Shown: positions 55,321 through 63,076 of the stretch, piece by piece
Layout of the letters: each line of letters begins with the position of its first letter
Position numbering within the stretch: position 1 is the first letter of the stretch
Source of the DNA: WHSW01 sp963842795
Lineage (GTDB): Bacteria; Actinomycetota; Thermoleophilia; Solirubrobacterales; 70-9
Direction: 5' to 3'
Length of the DNA stretch: 64,000 nucleotides
NCBI GenBank assembly: GCA_963842795.1
Contig: CAWJHV010000013.1
Location: forward strand, 62,001 to 126,000
Notes under the pieces: model-generated
What the model saw: only the letters and a program-made list of their open reading frames with translations
What the model was told of the DNA's origin: nothing
The model's database searches: none
Program-made: the position numbers and the translations under genes

Positions 55321-55605
55321 ATGGAGCTCAGCGGCTCGAACGACCAGGACGTTCGCGACCAGGCGGTCGAGAACCTGAAGCGCAAGCGCGCCTTCAACAC
55401 GCAGATCGTCACCTGGCTGGTGATCAGCGTCCTGCTGATCGCGATCTGGGCGGCGACCGGGACCGACAACTTCTTCTGGCCGGTGTTCCCGATCGCCGGC
55501 TGGGGGATCGGCCTCATGCTCCAGGGCTGGTCGGTGTACGGGCCCGGGGCCCGGCCAATTTCCGAGTCGGAGATCGAGCGCGAGAGCGAGCGGCTGCGCC
55601 GGTAG
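55321..55605 (+). CDS. Small two-helix membrane protein (2TM domain)
   Basis: A 94-residue protein whose N-terminal helix (LKRKRAFNTQIVTWLVISVLL) and second helix (FPIAGWGIGLMLQGWSVYG) match the 2TM domain found beside histidine kinases and in small membrane proteins. Function unknown. It is divergent from the reductase fusion. Confidence 0.75.
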   Translation: MELSGSNDQDVRDQAVENLKRKRAFNTQIVTWLVISVLLIAIWAATGTDNFFWPVFPIAGWGIGLMLQGWSVYGPGARPISESEIERESERLRR

Positions 55606-55623
55606 CGCCGGTGGCGCCGATCG

Positions 55624-55755
55624 CTACGCGAGCGCGGCGACCAGCGCGATCGCGATCGCAGCCCCCACGAGCCCGACGGCGAGCGCAACCAGGTAGGCGA
55701 ACCACCCCAGCTCCGGATCGGTAAGCGCCCGGACGAATCCCTTGTCAGCTCTCAA
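55624..55755 (-). CDS. 43-residue single-helix membrane microprotein
   Basis: TTG at 55755 has GAGGT 6 bases upstream. The product has a short polar start (LRADKGFVRALTDPELG) and one membrane helix (WFAYLVALAVGLVGAAIAIA). The longer in-frame extension to 55881 overlaps the next gene and is less likely. Supported only by start context and hydrophobicity. Confidence 0.45.
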   Translation of the reverse strand: MRADKGFVRALTDPELGWFAYLVALAVGLVGAAIAIALVAALA

Positions 55756-55857
55756 GCCGCACCTCGACCACGCGGCCCTGTTCCCACTCCGCCGGATCTC
55801 AAACCGGACCCTGGCGATCTCGCGGCCGATGTCGTCCCTCCCTACCATCGCCGGCGA

Positions 55858-56217
55858 ATGAGAACCGACGGAACCCCCCAACCCGAGGCCGATCGCGACG
55901 ACCTCGAGCCCAAGGAGGACGGAGCCGGCCTCGATCGGCGCACGCGCCTGGCGCTGGGCGGGCTGGTGGCGCTGGCGGCCGGCCTCGGGGTGGCGCTGGC
56001 GCTGATCGTCGCCGATCCACCGACCGAGAAGGTGTTCGTCACCGACACCGAGACCAAGACCAAGACCGAGGTGCCGACGACGACCACGATCACCACGTCG
56101 ACGAACATCACGACCTCGACGACGACAACGACGACCCAGACCGACGAGACGGTGACCGATACGACCACCGCGCCGCCGGAGACCTCCACCGTGACCACCA
56201 CGGTCACGGGGGAGTGA
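55858..56217 (+). CDS. Membrane-anchored protein with Thr-rich low-complexity tail
   Basis: A 119-residue protein with an acidic cytoplasmic N-terminus, one helix (LALGGLVALAAGLGVALALIV), then about 60 residues dominated by Thr (TETKTKTEVP, TTTTITTSTN). The outside tail is probably glycosylated or extended. Function unknown; a similar Thr-rich tail is found in the lipoprotein at 5578-6174. Confidence 0.62.
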   Translation: MRTDGTPQPEADRDDLEPKEDGAGLDRRTRLALGGLVALAAGLGVALALIVADPPTEKVFVTDTETKTKTEVPTTTTITTSTNITTSTTTTTTQTDETVTDTTTAPPETSTVTTTVTGE

Positions 56218-56265
56218 GGAGCAGGTTCCGGGCCCGGATCGCCGACTGATCAGGGCGGGGCGTGG

Positions 56266-57684
56266 TCAGCCGTGGCGCTCGACGAAGCGCCGGACCCAGT
56301 GGCGCGCCCGGTACCGCCCGCCGTACAGGGAGGGCACGTGGCCCCCGTTGCGGACCACCCGCAGGCGGGCGTCGGCGAAGTCCCGCACGACCGCCCGGCC
56401 CTCGCCGGGGCTGGTGGCGTTGTCGAGTTCGCCCGCGATCACGAGGGTCGGCATGGTGGGCGACGGAGCCCCCGGTGGCGCCGGTGGCTCGTAGAGGGGA
56501 CTCGGCTCGGGCCAGGCGAGACATTCGGTGTAGCCGGCGACCGACTCGAGCGCGATCTCGCGCGGGGAGAACGGAGCGAAGGCGGGCTTCGGATACCCGC
56601 GGACCTCGGCGTGCAGCTGGCGCCGCCGCTCGGCGCCGCCGGCCTCCTTGCTCCACAGCATCGGATAGTCGTTGCAGCTCACCGCCAGCTCGTCGCCGCG
56701 CGAGTAGGCGCGGTAGATCCCGTAAGGGCCCGGGTCGGCGGCGGTCAGGCGCTTGTAGGGGCGGCGGTTGCCGTCCAGGTAGGCGCTGATCGCCAGGTCG
56801 ATCTTGAGGAAGTTCCGCACCGGCGGCTCGTAGCCCCCCGACGCGATCGCGTCGAGCAGCGGCCCGACTCCCCGGGGGGTGCGCCGGAGCAGGACGACCA
56901 TCCGGCGCAGGCGGCGGTTCGCGTTGCCGGTACAGGCAACCGTGCGGTCGCAGGCGATCTGTAGGGCCCGGATCCCGTTCCGCCACAGGCTCGGGTACCA
57001 GGGGCTCTCCCCGCGCACCGGGTAGGCACTGTCGAGGATGAGGGCGGCGAGCCGGTCGCCATGGCGGAACGCGTACGACTGGCCGAGGTAGGTTCCGTAG
57101 GAGTCGCCGTAGAGCGAGATCCGGTCGAACCCGAGCTCCTGGCGCACGGCGTCGATGTCGTCCGCGGCGGCCGACGTCCGGTAGGAGCCGTAACGGTCGC
57201 CGAGGATCCGCGCGCACTGGGCGACCCCCTGACGGTCGGTGCCGTACCCCTTCTGGAGCGCGGGACAGTCGATCGCCCGCGAGTGCCCGGTGCCGCGCAT
57301 GTCGACCATCACCAGGTCGTGGCGGCGGAGCACCCGCCCGAACATGTGGACGTAGTAGCGGGCGCTGCCGATCGAGCCATAGCCCGGCCCTCCCTCGACG
57401 GCGAAGATCGGGCGGCCCGCCGGGGCGTCGGTGTCGCCCCGGCGCCGGACCGCATAGCGGATCGGGATCGTGCCCAGCGACGGGTCGGCGCGCTCGTACG
57501 GCACTCGCAGCGTCGCGCAGCGCAGCCGCTTCGGGCGGACGTGCTTCGGACAGGGGCCGAGCTGGGCGCCCGCCTCCGGGGCCGCGGCAGTCGCGTCGGG
57601 GCGGGACCCGGAGAGGGCGAGGGCGAGCACGACAAGCGAGCAGGCGGCGAGAGCGCCCGCCCACCGTCGGCGATCGGCCATCAA
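56266..57684 (-). CDS. Secreted alpha/beta-hydrolase (TAP-like)
   Basis: A 472-residue exported hydrolase of the TAP/proline-iminopeptidase-like group. Signal segment LAACSLVVLALALSGSRP. The nucleophile elbow is LYGDSYGTYLGQ (Ser). VEGGPGYGSIGSAR and VDMRGTGHSRAIDC form the oxyanion region, and a TAP-like C-terminus has GELDNATSPGEGRAV (Asp) and NGGHVPSLYG (His), completing the triad. Cys pairs suggest disulfides. It may be a tripeptidyl aminopeptidase; the substrate is not proven. Confidence 0.87.
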   Translation of the reverse strand: MMADRRRWAGALAACSLVVLALALSGSRPDATAAAPEAGAQLGPCPKHVRPKRLRCATLRVPYERADPSLGTIPIRYAVRRRGDTDAPAGRPIFAVEGGPGYGSIGSARYYVHMFGRVLRRHDLVMVDMRGTGHSRAIDCPALQKGYGTDRQGVAQCARILGDRYGSYRTSAAADDIDAVRQELGFDRISLYGDSYGTYLGQSYAFRHGDRLAALILDSAYPVRGESPWYPSLWRNGIRALQIACDRTVACTGNANRRLRRMVVLLRRTPRGVGPLLDAIASGGYEPPVRNFLKIDLAISAYLDGNRRPYKRLTAADPGPYGIYRAYSRGDELAVSCNDYPMLWSKEAGGAERRRQLHAEVRGYPKPAFAPFSPREIALESVAGYTECLAWPEPSPLYEPPAPPGAPSPTMPTLVIAGELDNATSPGEGRAVVRDFADARLRVVRNGGHVPSLYGGRYRARHWVRRFVERHG

Positions 57685-58225
57685 CCTCTGCTCCGCTCCA
57701 TCGCCCGCCCCTCTCGCTCGCAGCCTCCGGCGTTCAACCTATCCGGTCGCGCGGTGAGCGTCGAGTGGGGCGACGCGGGCCGGGGCGCCCGGACCCGGGG
57801 CGTGTGGCGCGACGCCGGCCGGATTGGCAGTGAAGGGGGTGGGATCAGTGTGCCTTGCGTGACGTTTGTGGTGGCTGTTGCGCGCTCTGGTCGCCCGACC
57901 GGTGTTCTGTGGCAATCGGCTGACGACTGTCCTCAGTGGATTGCCACAGTTGGGGAGCAGACCGGCAATCGGTGTTCTGTGGCAATCCGGTTCCGACAGT
58001 CGGAACTCGATTGCCACAGTCCATCCGAAGGCCCCCCGCGCCAGCCCAAGCGCAGATCCCGCCTCGCCCGCGCCACACCCAGCGCGAAATCAGCCACATC
58101 GGCCGGCACCCCCACCCACTCCCTCCCCCTTACTGCCAAGCAACGGCTGGCGTCGCGCCGAACGCCGGGGCGTTCGCGCCAACGGCTGGCGTCGGACGGC
58201 GCACCCCCTTCTACGATCGGCGGCC
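57685..58225. other. Intergenic region holding a repeated inverted-repeat element
   Basis: 541 bases between the hydrolase and the YcaQ-like gene. Apart from the repeat element at 57806-58159 it carries a direct repeat, CAACGGCTGGCGTCG, at 58141 and again near 58180. I find no gene that stands up: open frames across it follow the repeat structure, not protein sequence. Confidence 0.6.
57806..58159. repeat. Inverted-repeat element, copy 1 (two internal hairpins)
   Basis: About 354 bp bounded by GGCGCGACGCCGGCCG and its near complement at the right end. Inside these is TTGGCAGTGAAGGGGG matched by an inverted CCCCCTTACTGCCAA. Between them are two 43-nt hairpins, 57907-57949 and 57977-58019, each with CTGTGGCAAT/ATTGCCACAG outer arms. 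Second copy at 62688-62945. There is no transposase or other protein gene inside it. It resembles a MITE-like or REP-derived element. Confidence 0.72.
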
Positions 58226-59404
58226 GTGTCGCCTCCGACCCACAGTCGCCGCCAGCGGATCTCGGCATCCGAGGCGCGCCGGCTCGCGCTCGCCTCGCAG
58301 GGCCTCGCCGACCCGCGCCCCACCCGCGCGCCCACGGGCTGGGATCTGCGCCGGGTGCTGAAGCGGGTCGGCCTGCTGCAGATCGACTCGGTCAACGTGC
58401 TCGAGCGCGCCCATTACCTGCCCGCGTTCAGCCGGCTCGGTCCCTACGACACCGAGGCGCTCGACCGGCTCTCGGCGCGCTCGCCGCGGAGGCTGTTCGA
58501 ATACTGGGGCCACGAGGCGTCGCTGATCGGCGTCGAGCTGCACCCGCTGCTGCGCTGGCGCATGGAGCGCGCGGCGAACGATGCCTGGGGCAGCATGCGG
58601 CGGATCCAGCGCGACCGTCCCGACCTGGTCGCGCGGGTGCTCGAAGCGGTTCGCGAGCGGGGCCCGATCGCGGCCTCGGAGCTGGAGGAGAAACGTCAGC
58701 GGCGCAGCGGCCCGTGGTGGGACTGGTCGGACTCCAAGCGGGCGATGGAGTGGCTGTTCTGGACGGGGCAGGTGACCGCGGCGCGTCGGCGCCGCTTCGA
58801 GCGCCTCTATGACCTGCCCGAGCGGGTGATCCCGCCGAAGATCCTGGCGGCTCCGACGCCGCCGCTCGCCGACGCCCAGCGCGAGCTGGTCCGGCTCGCG
58901 GCCCGGGCCCTGGGGGTCGCCGCCGAGCGCGACCTGCGCGAGTACTTCCGCTTGCCGGCGGCCGACGCGAAGCTGCGCGTCGCCGAGCTGCTCGAGGCGC
59001 AGGAGCTGCTCCCGGTGGAGGTCGAGGGCTGGGGCCGCACGCCCGGCTACCTCGCCGCCGGGGCGCGGATCCCGCGGCGGGTCGACGCCGCGGCCCTGAT
59101 CGGGCCCTTCGACTCGCTGCTGTGGGAGCGCAGCCGCCTGCGGCGCGTGTTCGGCTTCGACTACCGGCTCGAGATCTACGTCCCGGCGCCGAAGCGCCGC
59201 CACGGGTACTACGTGCTCCCGTTCCTGCTCGGCGACCGGCTCGTGGCCAGGGTCGACCTGAAGGCCGACCGCGCCGCCGGCATCCTGCGGGTGCCGGCGA
59301 CGCATCTCGAGCCCGACGCGCCGCCGGAGACCGCCGACGCGCTCGACGCCGAGCTCGGCGCGCTGGCAAGCTGGCTCGGCCTGGAACGAGATGCGACCGC
59401 CTGA
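58226..59404 (+). CDS. YcaQ-like winged-helix protein (HTH_42; interstrand-crosslink repair glycosylase family)
   Basis: A 392-residue protein of the AlkX/YcaQ family that in other bacteria unhooks DNA interstrand crosslinks. It shows SASEARRLALASQGL, RVLKRVGLLQIDSVNVLERAHYLPAFSRLGPY, FEYWGHEASLIG (the catalytic-region motif), and PPKILAAPTP in the C-terminal region. The key QID and HEA-type residues are present. GTG at 58226 is chosen; the frame extends back through the repeat element, which is not coding. It overlaps the short-chain dehydrogenase gene by 14 bases. Confidence 0.88.
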   Translation: MSPPTHSRRQRISASEARRLALASQGLADPRPTRAPTGWDLRRVLKRVGLLQIDSVNVLERAHYLPAFSRLGPYDTEALDRLSARSPRRLFEYWGHEASLIGVELHPLLRWRMERAANDAWGSMRRIQRDRPDLVARVLEAVRERGPIAASELEEKRQRRSGPWWDWSDSKRAMEWLFWTGQVTAARRRRFERLYDLPERVIPPKILAAPTPPLADAQRELVRLAARALGVAAERDLREYFRLPAADAKLRVAELLEAQELLPVEVEGWGRTPGYLAAGARIPRRVDAAALIGPFDSLLWERSRLRRVFGFDYRLEIYVPAPKRRHGYYVLPFLLGDRLVARVDLKADRAAGILRVPATHLEPDAPPETADALDAELGALASWLGLERDATA

Positions 59405-60218
59405 CGAGATCACGGCTTTGGTCACCGGGGCGACCGACGGCCTCGGTCGCAGCGTGGCGACCGAGCTCGCCCGCCGCGGCGCCCGGGTGCTCGTCCACGG
59501 CCGCGATCCCGAGCGCGGCGGGGCGGCCGTGGACACGATCCGATCCGAGACCGGCAACGAGCGGGTCGAGCTCGTGCTCGCCGACTTCGCCTCGCTGGCC
59601 GAGGTCCGCGAGCTCGCCGACACGGTCGCCAAGGCGACGCCCGAGCTTCACCTGCTGGTCAACAACGCCGGGATCGGCAGCGGGTTCCCCGACAGCCGCG
59701 AACGGGAGGAGAGCCGCGACGGGCACGAGCTGCGCTTCCAGGTCAACTACCTGGCCGGGTTCGTGCTCACCGAGAGCCTGCTCGACCTCCTGCGCCGCAG
59801 CGCGCCGGCCCGTGTGGTCTTTGTCTCCTCCCTGGGACAGGCCGAGATCGACTTCGACGATCCGATGCTGACGGGCTCCTACGACGGCATACGCGCCTAT
59901 TACCAGTCGAAGCTCGCCCAGGTGATGCACGCGAACGATCTGGCCGAGTCGATCCCGCCCGCCGAGCTCACCGTCAACAGCCTCCATCCGGCGACCTTCA
60001 TGCCGACCAAGATCGTGCTCTCCGAGCGCGGCGCCGCGCTCGACACGCTCGAGCTCGGGACCGCGGCGACGCTGCGTCTCGCGGTCGACCCGGTGCTCGA
60101 CGGGGTCAGCGGCCGGTTCTTCGACCGGCTCGACGAGGGCGCAGCCCACCCGCAAGCCGACGACCCCGCGGCCCGCGCGCGGCTGCGGGCCCTGAGCCTC
60201 GAGCTGAGCGGGGCCTAG
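59391..60218 (+). CDS. Short-chain dehydrogenase/reductase
   Basis: A 275-residue NAD(P)-dependent SDR of the retinol-dehydrogenase-like group. It has TGATDGLGRSVATELARRGA, VLADFASLAEV, LVNNAGIGS, the catalytic Ser in FVSSLGQ and YYQSK with the catalytic Tyr and Lys. It lacks a clear cap helix for a specific substrate. Its ATG lies inside the YcaQ-like gene and its stop (TAG) is followed immediately by the histidine kinase ATG, suggesting co-transcription. Confidence 0.9.
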   Translation: MRPPDEITALVTGATDGLGRSVATELARRGARVLVHGRDPERGGAAVDTIRSETGNERVELVLADFASLAEVRELADTVAKATPELHLLVNNAGIGSGFPDSREREESRDGHELRFQVNYLAGFVLTESLLDLLRRSAPARVVFVSSLGQAEIDFDDPMLTGSYDGIRAYYQSKLAQVMHANDLAESIPPAELTVNSLHPATFMPTKIVLSERGAALDTLELGTAATLRLAVDPVLDGVSGRFFDRLDEGAAHPQADDPAARARLRALSLELSGA

Positions 60219-61349
60219 ATGGCCGAGGCGCTGAGCCCGGCGCTACGCGCGGTCAGCGACGCGGTGCTCGCGGTCGCCTCGGAGCTCTCGGTCGACGAGG
60301 TCCTGCAGCGGCTGGTCGACCGCGCCCGTGAGCTCGCCTCGGCCCGCTATGCGGCGCTCGGGATCCCCGACGGCGACGGCGGCTTCAGCCGCTTCCTGGT
60401 CGCCGGGATGAGCGACGAGCTGATCGCCTCGATGGGCCCGCTGCCGCGCACCCACGGGATGCTCGGGGCGATGCTGGAGGCGTCGGAGCCGTTCCTCACC
60501 GACGACATCCACACCGACCCCCGCTTCCGTGGCTGGTGGCCGGCCGCCCATCCCGACATGCGCTCGTTCCTCGGCGTTCCGATCGTCGCCTCCGAGGAGG
60601 TGATCGGGGCCTTCTATCTGACCGAGAAAGAGGACGGGCCGCGGTTCGAGCCCGCCGACCAGGAGGTGATCGAGCTGCTTGCGGCGCACGCCGCCATCGC
60701 GATCACGAACGCGCGCCTCTACGAACGCAGCCGCGAGCTCTCGGCGGTCTCGGAGCGCAACCGGATGGCACTCGAGCTCCACGACGTGGTCAGCCAGAAG
60801 CTGTTCAGCGTCGTGCTCACCGCCGAGGCCGCGGCGACGCTGCTCGATCGCGACCCGGCGGCCGCGCGGGCGCGACTCGAGCGGGTCGGGACCCTGGCCC
60901 GCGAGTCGCTCGACGAGCTGCGTTCGCTGATCGACGAGCTGCGACCACCGGAACTCGAGCGCGACGGGCTCGCGTCGGCGCTGCACAAGCACATCCAGGT
61001 GCTGGCGCCCCTGCACTCGGCCGCGATCGAGTCCGAGCTCGACGAGGTGCCGCCCGACGTCGAGCGCGACCGCCAGGTGCTGCGGATCGCCCAGGAGGCG
61101 CTCAACAACGCGCTGCGCCATGCCGCCGCGAGCCGGGTCGCGCTTGTGCTGCGCCGGCGCGACGGCGGCCTCGAGCTCGAGGTCGCCGACGACGGGATCG
61201 GCTTCGACCCGTCCGAGCCGGAGCTCCGCGCCCGGCGGCTGGGGCTGACCTCGATGGAGGAGCGGGCGGCGCGCATCGGGGGTGAGCTCGAGATCAGCTC
61301 GACCGCGGGCAGGGGAACCAGCGTCCGGCTGCGGGTCGCCGGTGGGTGA
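60219..61349 (+). CDS. GAF-domain sensor histidine kinase (NarL/DesK type)
   Basis: A 376-residue cytoplasmic kinase. The GAF domain (residues about 25-170) contains SARYAALGIPDGDGG, GAMLEASEPFLTDDIHTDPRF and FLGVPIVASEEVIGAFYLT. The HisKA_3 phospho-acceptor is MALELHDVVSQKL. The ATPase has the N box QEALNNALRHAAASR, VADDGIGFDPS and GLTSMEERAARIGG. It overlaps the response-regulator gene by 8 bases. GAF in this type often binds haem or a small ligand, but no His ligand is certain. Confidence 0.92.
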   Translation: MAEALSPALRAVSDAVLAVASELSVDEVLQRLVDRARELASARYAALGIPDGDGGFSRFLVAGMSDELIASMGPLPRTHGMLGAMLEASEPFLTDDIHTDPRFRGWWPAAHPDMRSFLGVPIVASEEVIGAFYLTEKEDGPRFEPADQEVIELLAAHAAIAITNARLYERSRELSAVSERNRMALELHDVVSQKLFSVVLTAEAAATLLDRDPAAARARLERVGTLARESLDELRSLIDELRPPELERDGLASALHKHIQVLAPLHSAAIESELDEVPPDVERDRQVLRIAQEALNNALRHAAASRVALVLRRRDGGLELEVADDGIGFDPSEPELRARRLGLTSMEERAARIGGELEISSTAGRGTSVRLRVAGG

Positions 61350-61992
61350 GACGATCGATGTCCTGGTCGTAGACGACCACGCGGTCGTCCGCGAGGGGCT
61401 GCGCACCTTCCTCGAGCTCCAGGAGGGGATCGCGGTGGTCGGCGAGGCGGCCGACGGCGAGGCCGCGGTCCGCGAGGCGGAGCGCCTGCGTCCCGACGTG
61501 ATCCTGATGGACCTGGTGATGCCGAGGCTCGACGGCGTCGGCGCGATGCGCGAGCTGCGCCGGCGGCTGCCCGCTACGCGGGTGATCGTGCTCACCAGCT
61601 TCGCCGACGACGAGCGGCTGCTGGGCGCGATCCGGGCCGGCGCCGCCGGCTATCTGCTCAAGAACGCCGAGCCGCAGGAAGTCGTGCGCGCGGTCCGGGC
61701 GGCCAGCTCCGGCCAGGCGCTGCTCGACCCCGCCGTCGCCGCGAGGGTGGTCGAGTCGATCGCCGACCGCGACTCGGTCGCCGGGTCCGAGAGCCTGACG
61801 CCGCGCGAGCGGGAGGTGCTCGAGCTGATCGCCCGCGGGCGCTCGAACAAGCTGATCGCGCGCGAGCTCGGGATCGCCGAGAAGACGGTCAAGACCCACG
61901 TCGGGCATGTGCTGGCGAAGCTCGCGGTCACCGACCGCACCCAGGCGGCGATGCTCGCCGTGCGCACCGGCCTCGTCGACCCGGGGACCTGA
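61342..61992 (+). CDS. NarL-family response regulator
   Basis: A 216-residue LuxR/NarL-type regulator and partner of the preceding kinase. Receiver: VVDDHAVVREGL, phospho-acceptor Asp in VILMDLVMPRLDG, Thr in VLTSFAD, Lys in YLLKNAEP. Helix-turn-helix: LTPREREVLELIARGRSNKLIARELGIAEKTVKTHV. GTG start overlaps the kinase stop, typical of coupled two-component pairs. Target genes unknown. Confidence 0.93.
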   Translation: MGETIDVLVVDDHAVVREGLRTFLELQEGIAVVGEAADGEAAVREAERLRPDVILMDLVMPRLDGVGAMRELRRRLPATRVIVLTSFADDERLLGAIRAGAAGYLLKNAEPQEVVRAVRAASSGQALLDPAVAARVVESIADRDSVAGSESLTPREREVLELIARGRSNKLIARELGIAEKTVKTHVGHVLAKLAVTDRTQAAMLAVRTGLVDPGT

Positions 61993-62013
61993 GGCCGGGC
62001 GCCTGAGCCCGGC

Positions 62014-62364
62014 TCAGGCCTTGCCGAAGATCATCGCCGCGTTCGGGTCCGAGGGATCGACCTTCACGGTCACGTCGTCGCCGGGCGAGAACGGCGCCGC
62101 GGGATAGATGTACTGATTGATCGTCGCCTGGTAGGCGTCGCCCGCGGCCGGCCTGATCGTCAGCGCGATCACGTGCTCCGTGCCGCCGGGGGTGTCGGTG
62201 TTGCCGGTGGACTCCATCGAGTCGATATGCGCCGGTGTGTCGACGCCCTCGTTCATCGGCTTCTTGGCGCGGTTGGCGAGCTCCATCTGCCCGGCCGAGG
62301 CGCCAACACCGACCTTGCTCGTCGCCGCCTGGGCCGACTCCGCGGGCCCCTTGAGCCTGTCCAT
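62014..62364 (-). CDS. Small actinobacterial protein of unknown function
   Basis: A 116-residue protein from ATG at 62364. The first third is helical (MDRLKGPAESAQAATSKVGVG and ELANRAKKPMNEGVDTPA). The rest is a beta domain with EHVIALTIRP, YQATINQYIYP, and PGDDVTVKVDPSDPNAAMIFG. The last segment resembles short secreted-like or membrane-surface beta proteins of actinobacteria, without known function. No signal peptide. Confidence 0.62.
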   Translation of the reverse strand: MDRLKGPAESAQAATSKVGVGASAGQMELANRAKKPMNEGVDTPAHIDSMESTGNTDTPGGTEHVIALTIRPAAGDAYQATINQYIYPAAPFSPGDDVTVKVDPSDPNAAMIFGKA

Positions 62365-62365
62365 C

Positions 62366-62536
62366 GCGCTCGGACACACCTCCGACGCGGAGCTCTACCC
62401 GGACGGGCCCTGCGAGGGCGGCGCCCAGTGGTGCAACGACGCGGTCGAGCAGCGCTCGACCGGGGCGATCACCCAACCACCGATCCACTGGATCGACCGC
62501 CCCACCTTCCAGCAGGTCGTGCAGATCGCCAAGTAG
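62366..62536 (+). pseudogene. C-terminal fragment of a penicillin-acylase-family protein
   Basis: The last 50 or so residues of this frame (CEGGAQWCNDAVEQRSTGAI then PPIHWIDRPTFQQVV) match the C-terminal end of penicillin-acylase-like Ntn hydrolases, whose last conserved segment is PPI-W-NRPTFQQVVE. The catalytic N-terminal Ser, the body and the start are absent; upstream sequence is the small gene on the other strand. A decayed remnant is likely. Confidence 0.6.
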
Positions 62537-62687
62537 GGCGCGGCGTCGCGTGTACTGGAACCCACCCGCTCCCACCCCGTCCGGCCACGCCGCACCGAGC
62601 GGTGACTCGCTCCCGAATATCGGGAGCCAAGCACCGCTCGCCGAGGCGGTGGTGGTGCGACGCGGGCGGGGCGCCTCGCCGGTGCGC

Positions 62688-62945
62688 GGCGCGACGCCGG
62701 CCGGGTTTGGCAGTGAGGGGGGTGGGATTGGTGCGCCTTGCGTGACGTTTGTGGTGGCTGTTGCGCGCTCTAACGCTCCGAGCAGGCGATCGGCGTTCTG
62801 TGGCAATCCGGTTCCGACAGTCGGAACTCGATTGCCACAGTCCGATCCGGAGACCCCGGGCGCCAACACCAAGCGCAGATCCCGTCTCGCCCGCGTCACA
62901 CCGCGCGGGAATCAGCCACATCGGCGGGCACCCCCACTCACTGCC
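62688..62945. repeat. Inverted-repeat element, copy 2 (one internal hairpin)
   Basis: Shares the left edge GGCGCGACGCCGGCCGGG, the TTGGCAGTGAGGGGGG inverted repeat, a long matched stretch around GTGACGTTTGTGGTGGCTG and the central hairpin (62798-62840, identical to 57977-58019 over all 43 nt) with copy 1. The outer right arm has diverged and there is only one central hairpin instead of two. No coding content. Confidence 0.7.
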
Positions 62946-63019
62946 TGTCCATGAATCCCATCCTGTCTCCTTCAGATCGCGGGTCGGAGCGACCCTACCT
63001 GCGCTCGGGATCGGCCTCA

Positions 63020-63031
63020 GGTCCTAGGACC
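63020..63031 (+). promoter_or_regulatory. Perfect palindrome upstream of the dehydrogenase
   Basis: GGTCCTAGGACC is a perfect 12-base palindrome 45 bases before the ATG at 63077. TATGAA lies 7 bases further on, a possible -10, so it may be an operator overlapping the -35 region. No regulator gene is adjacent. Confidence 0.35.
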
Positions 63032-63076
63032 AAATGCCTCTATGAACTGCGACCGGGTCGGGTCTACGGTGCTCCC

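Larger units (their letters stand above)
62537..63076. other. Intergenic region holding copy 2 of the repeat element
   Basis: 540 bases between the penicillin-acylase remnant and the short-chain dehydrogenase. It contains repeat copy 2 (62688-62945) and, nearer the dehydrogenase, a perfect palindrome at 63020-63031 followed by TATGAA, a possible -10. No gene seen. Confidence 0.55.

Noticed and set aside
57866..58225. Upstream extension of the YcaQ-like gene into the repeat element
   Set aside because: The extra residues follow the hairpin repeats and recur in the other copy in other frames. GTG at 58226 gives the expected family start.
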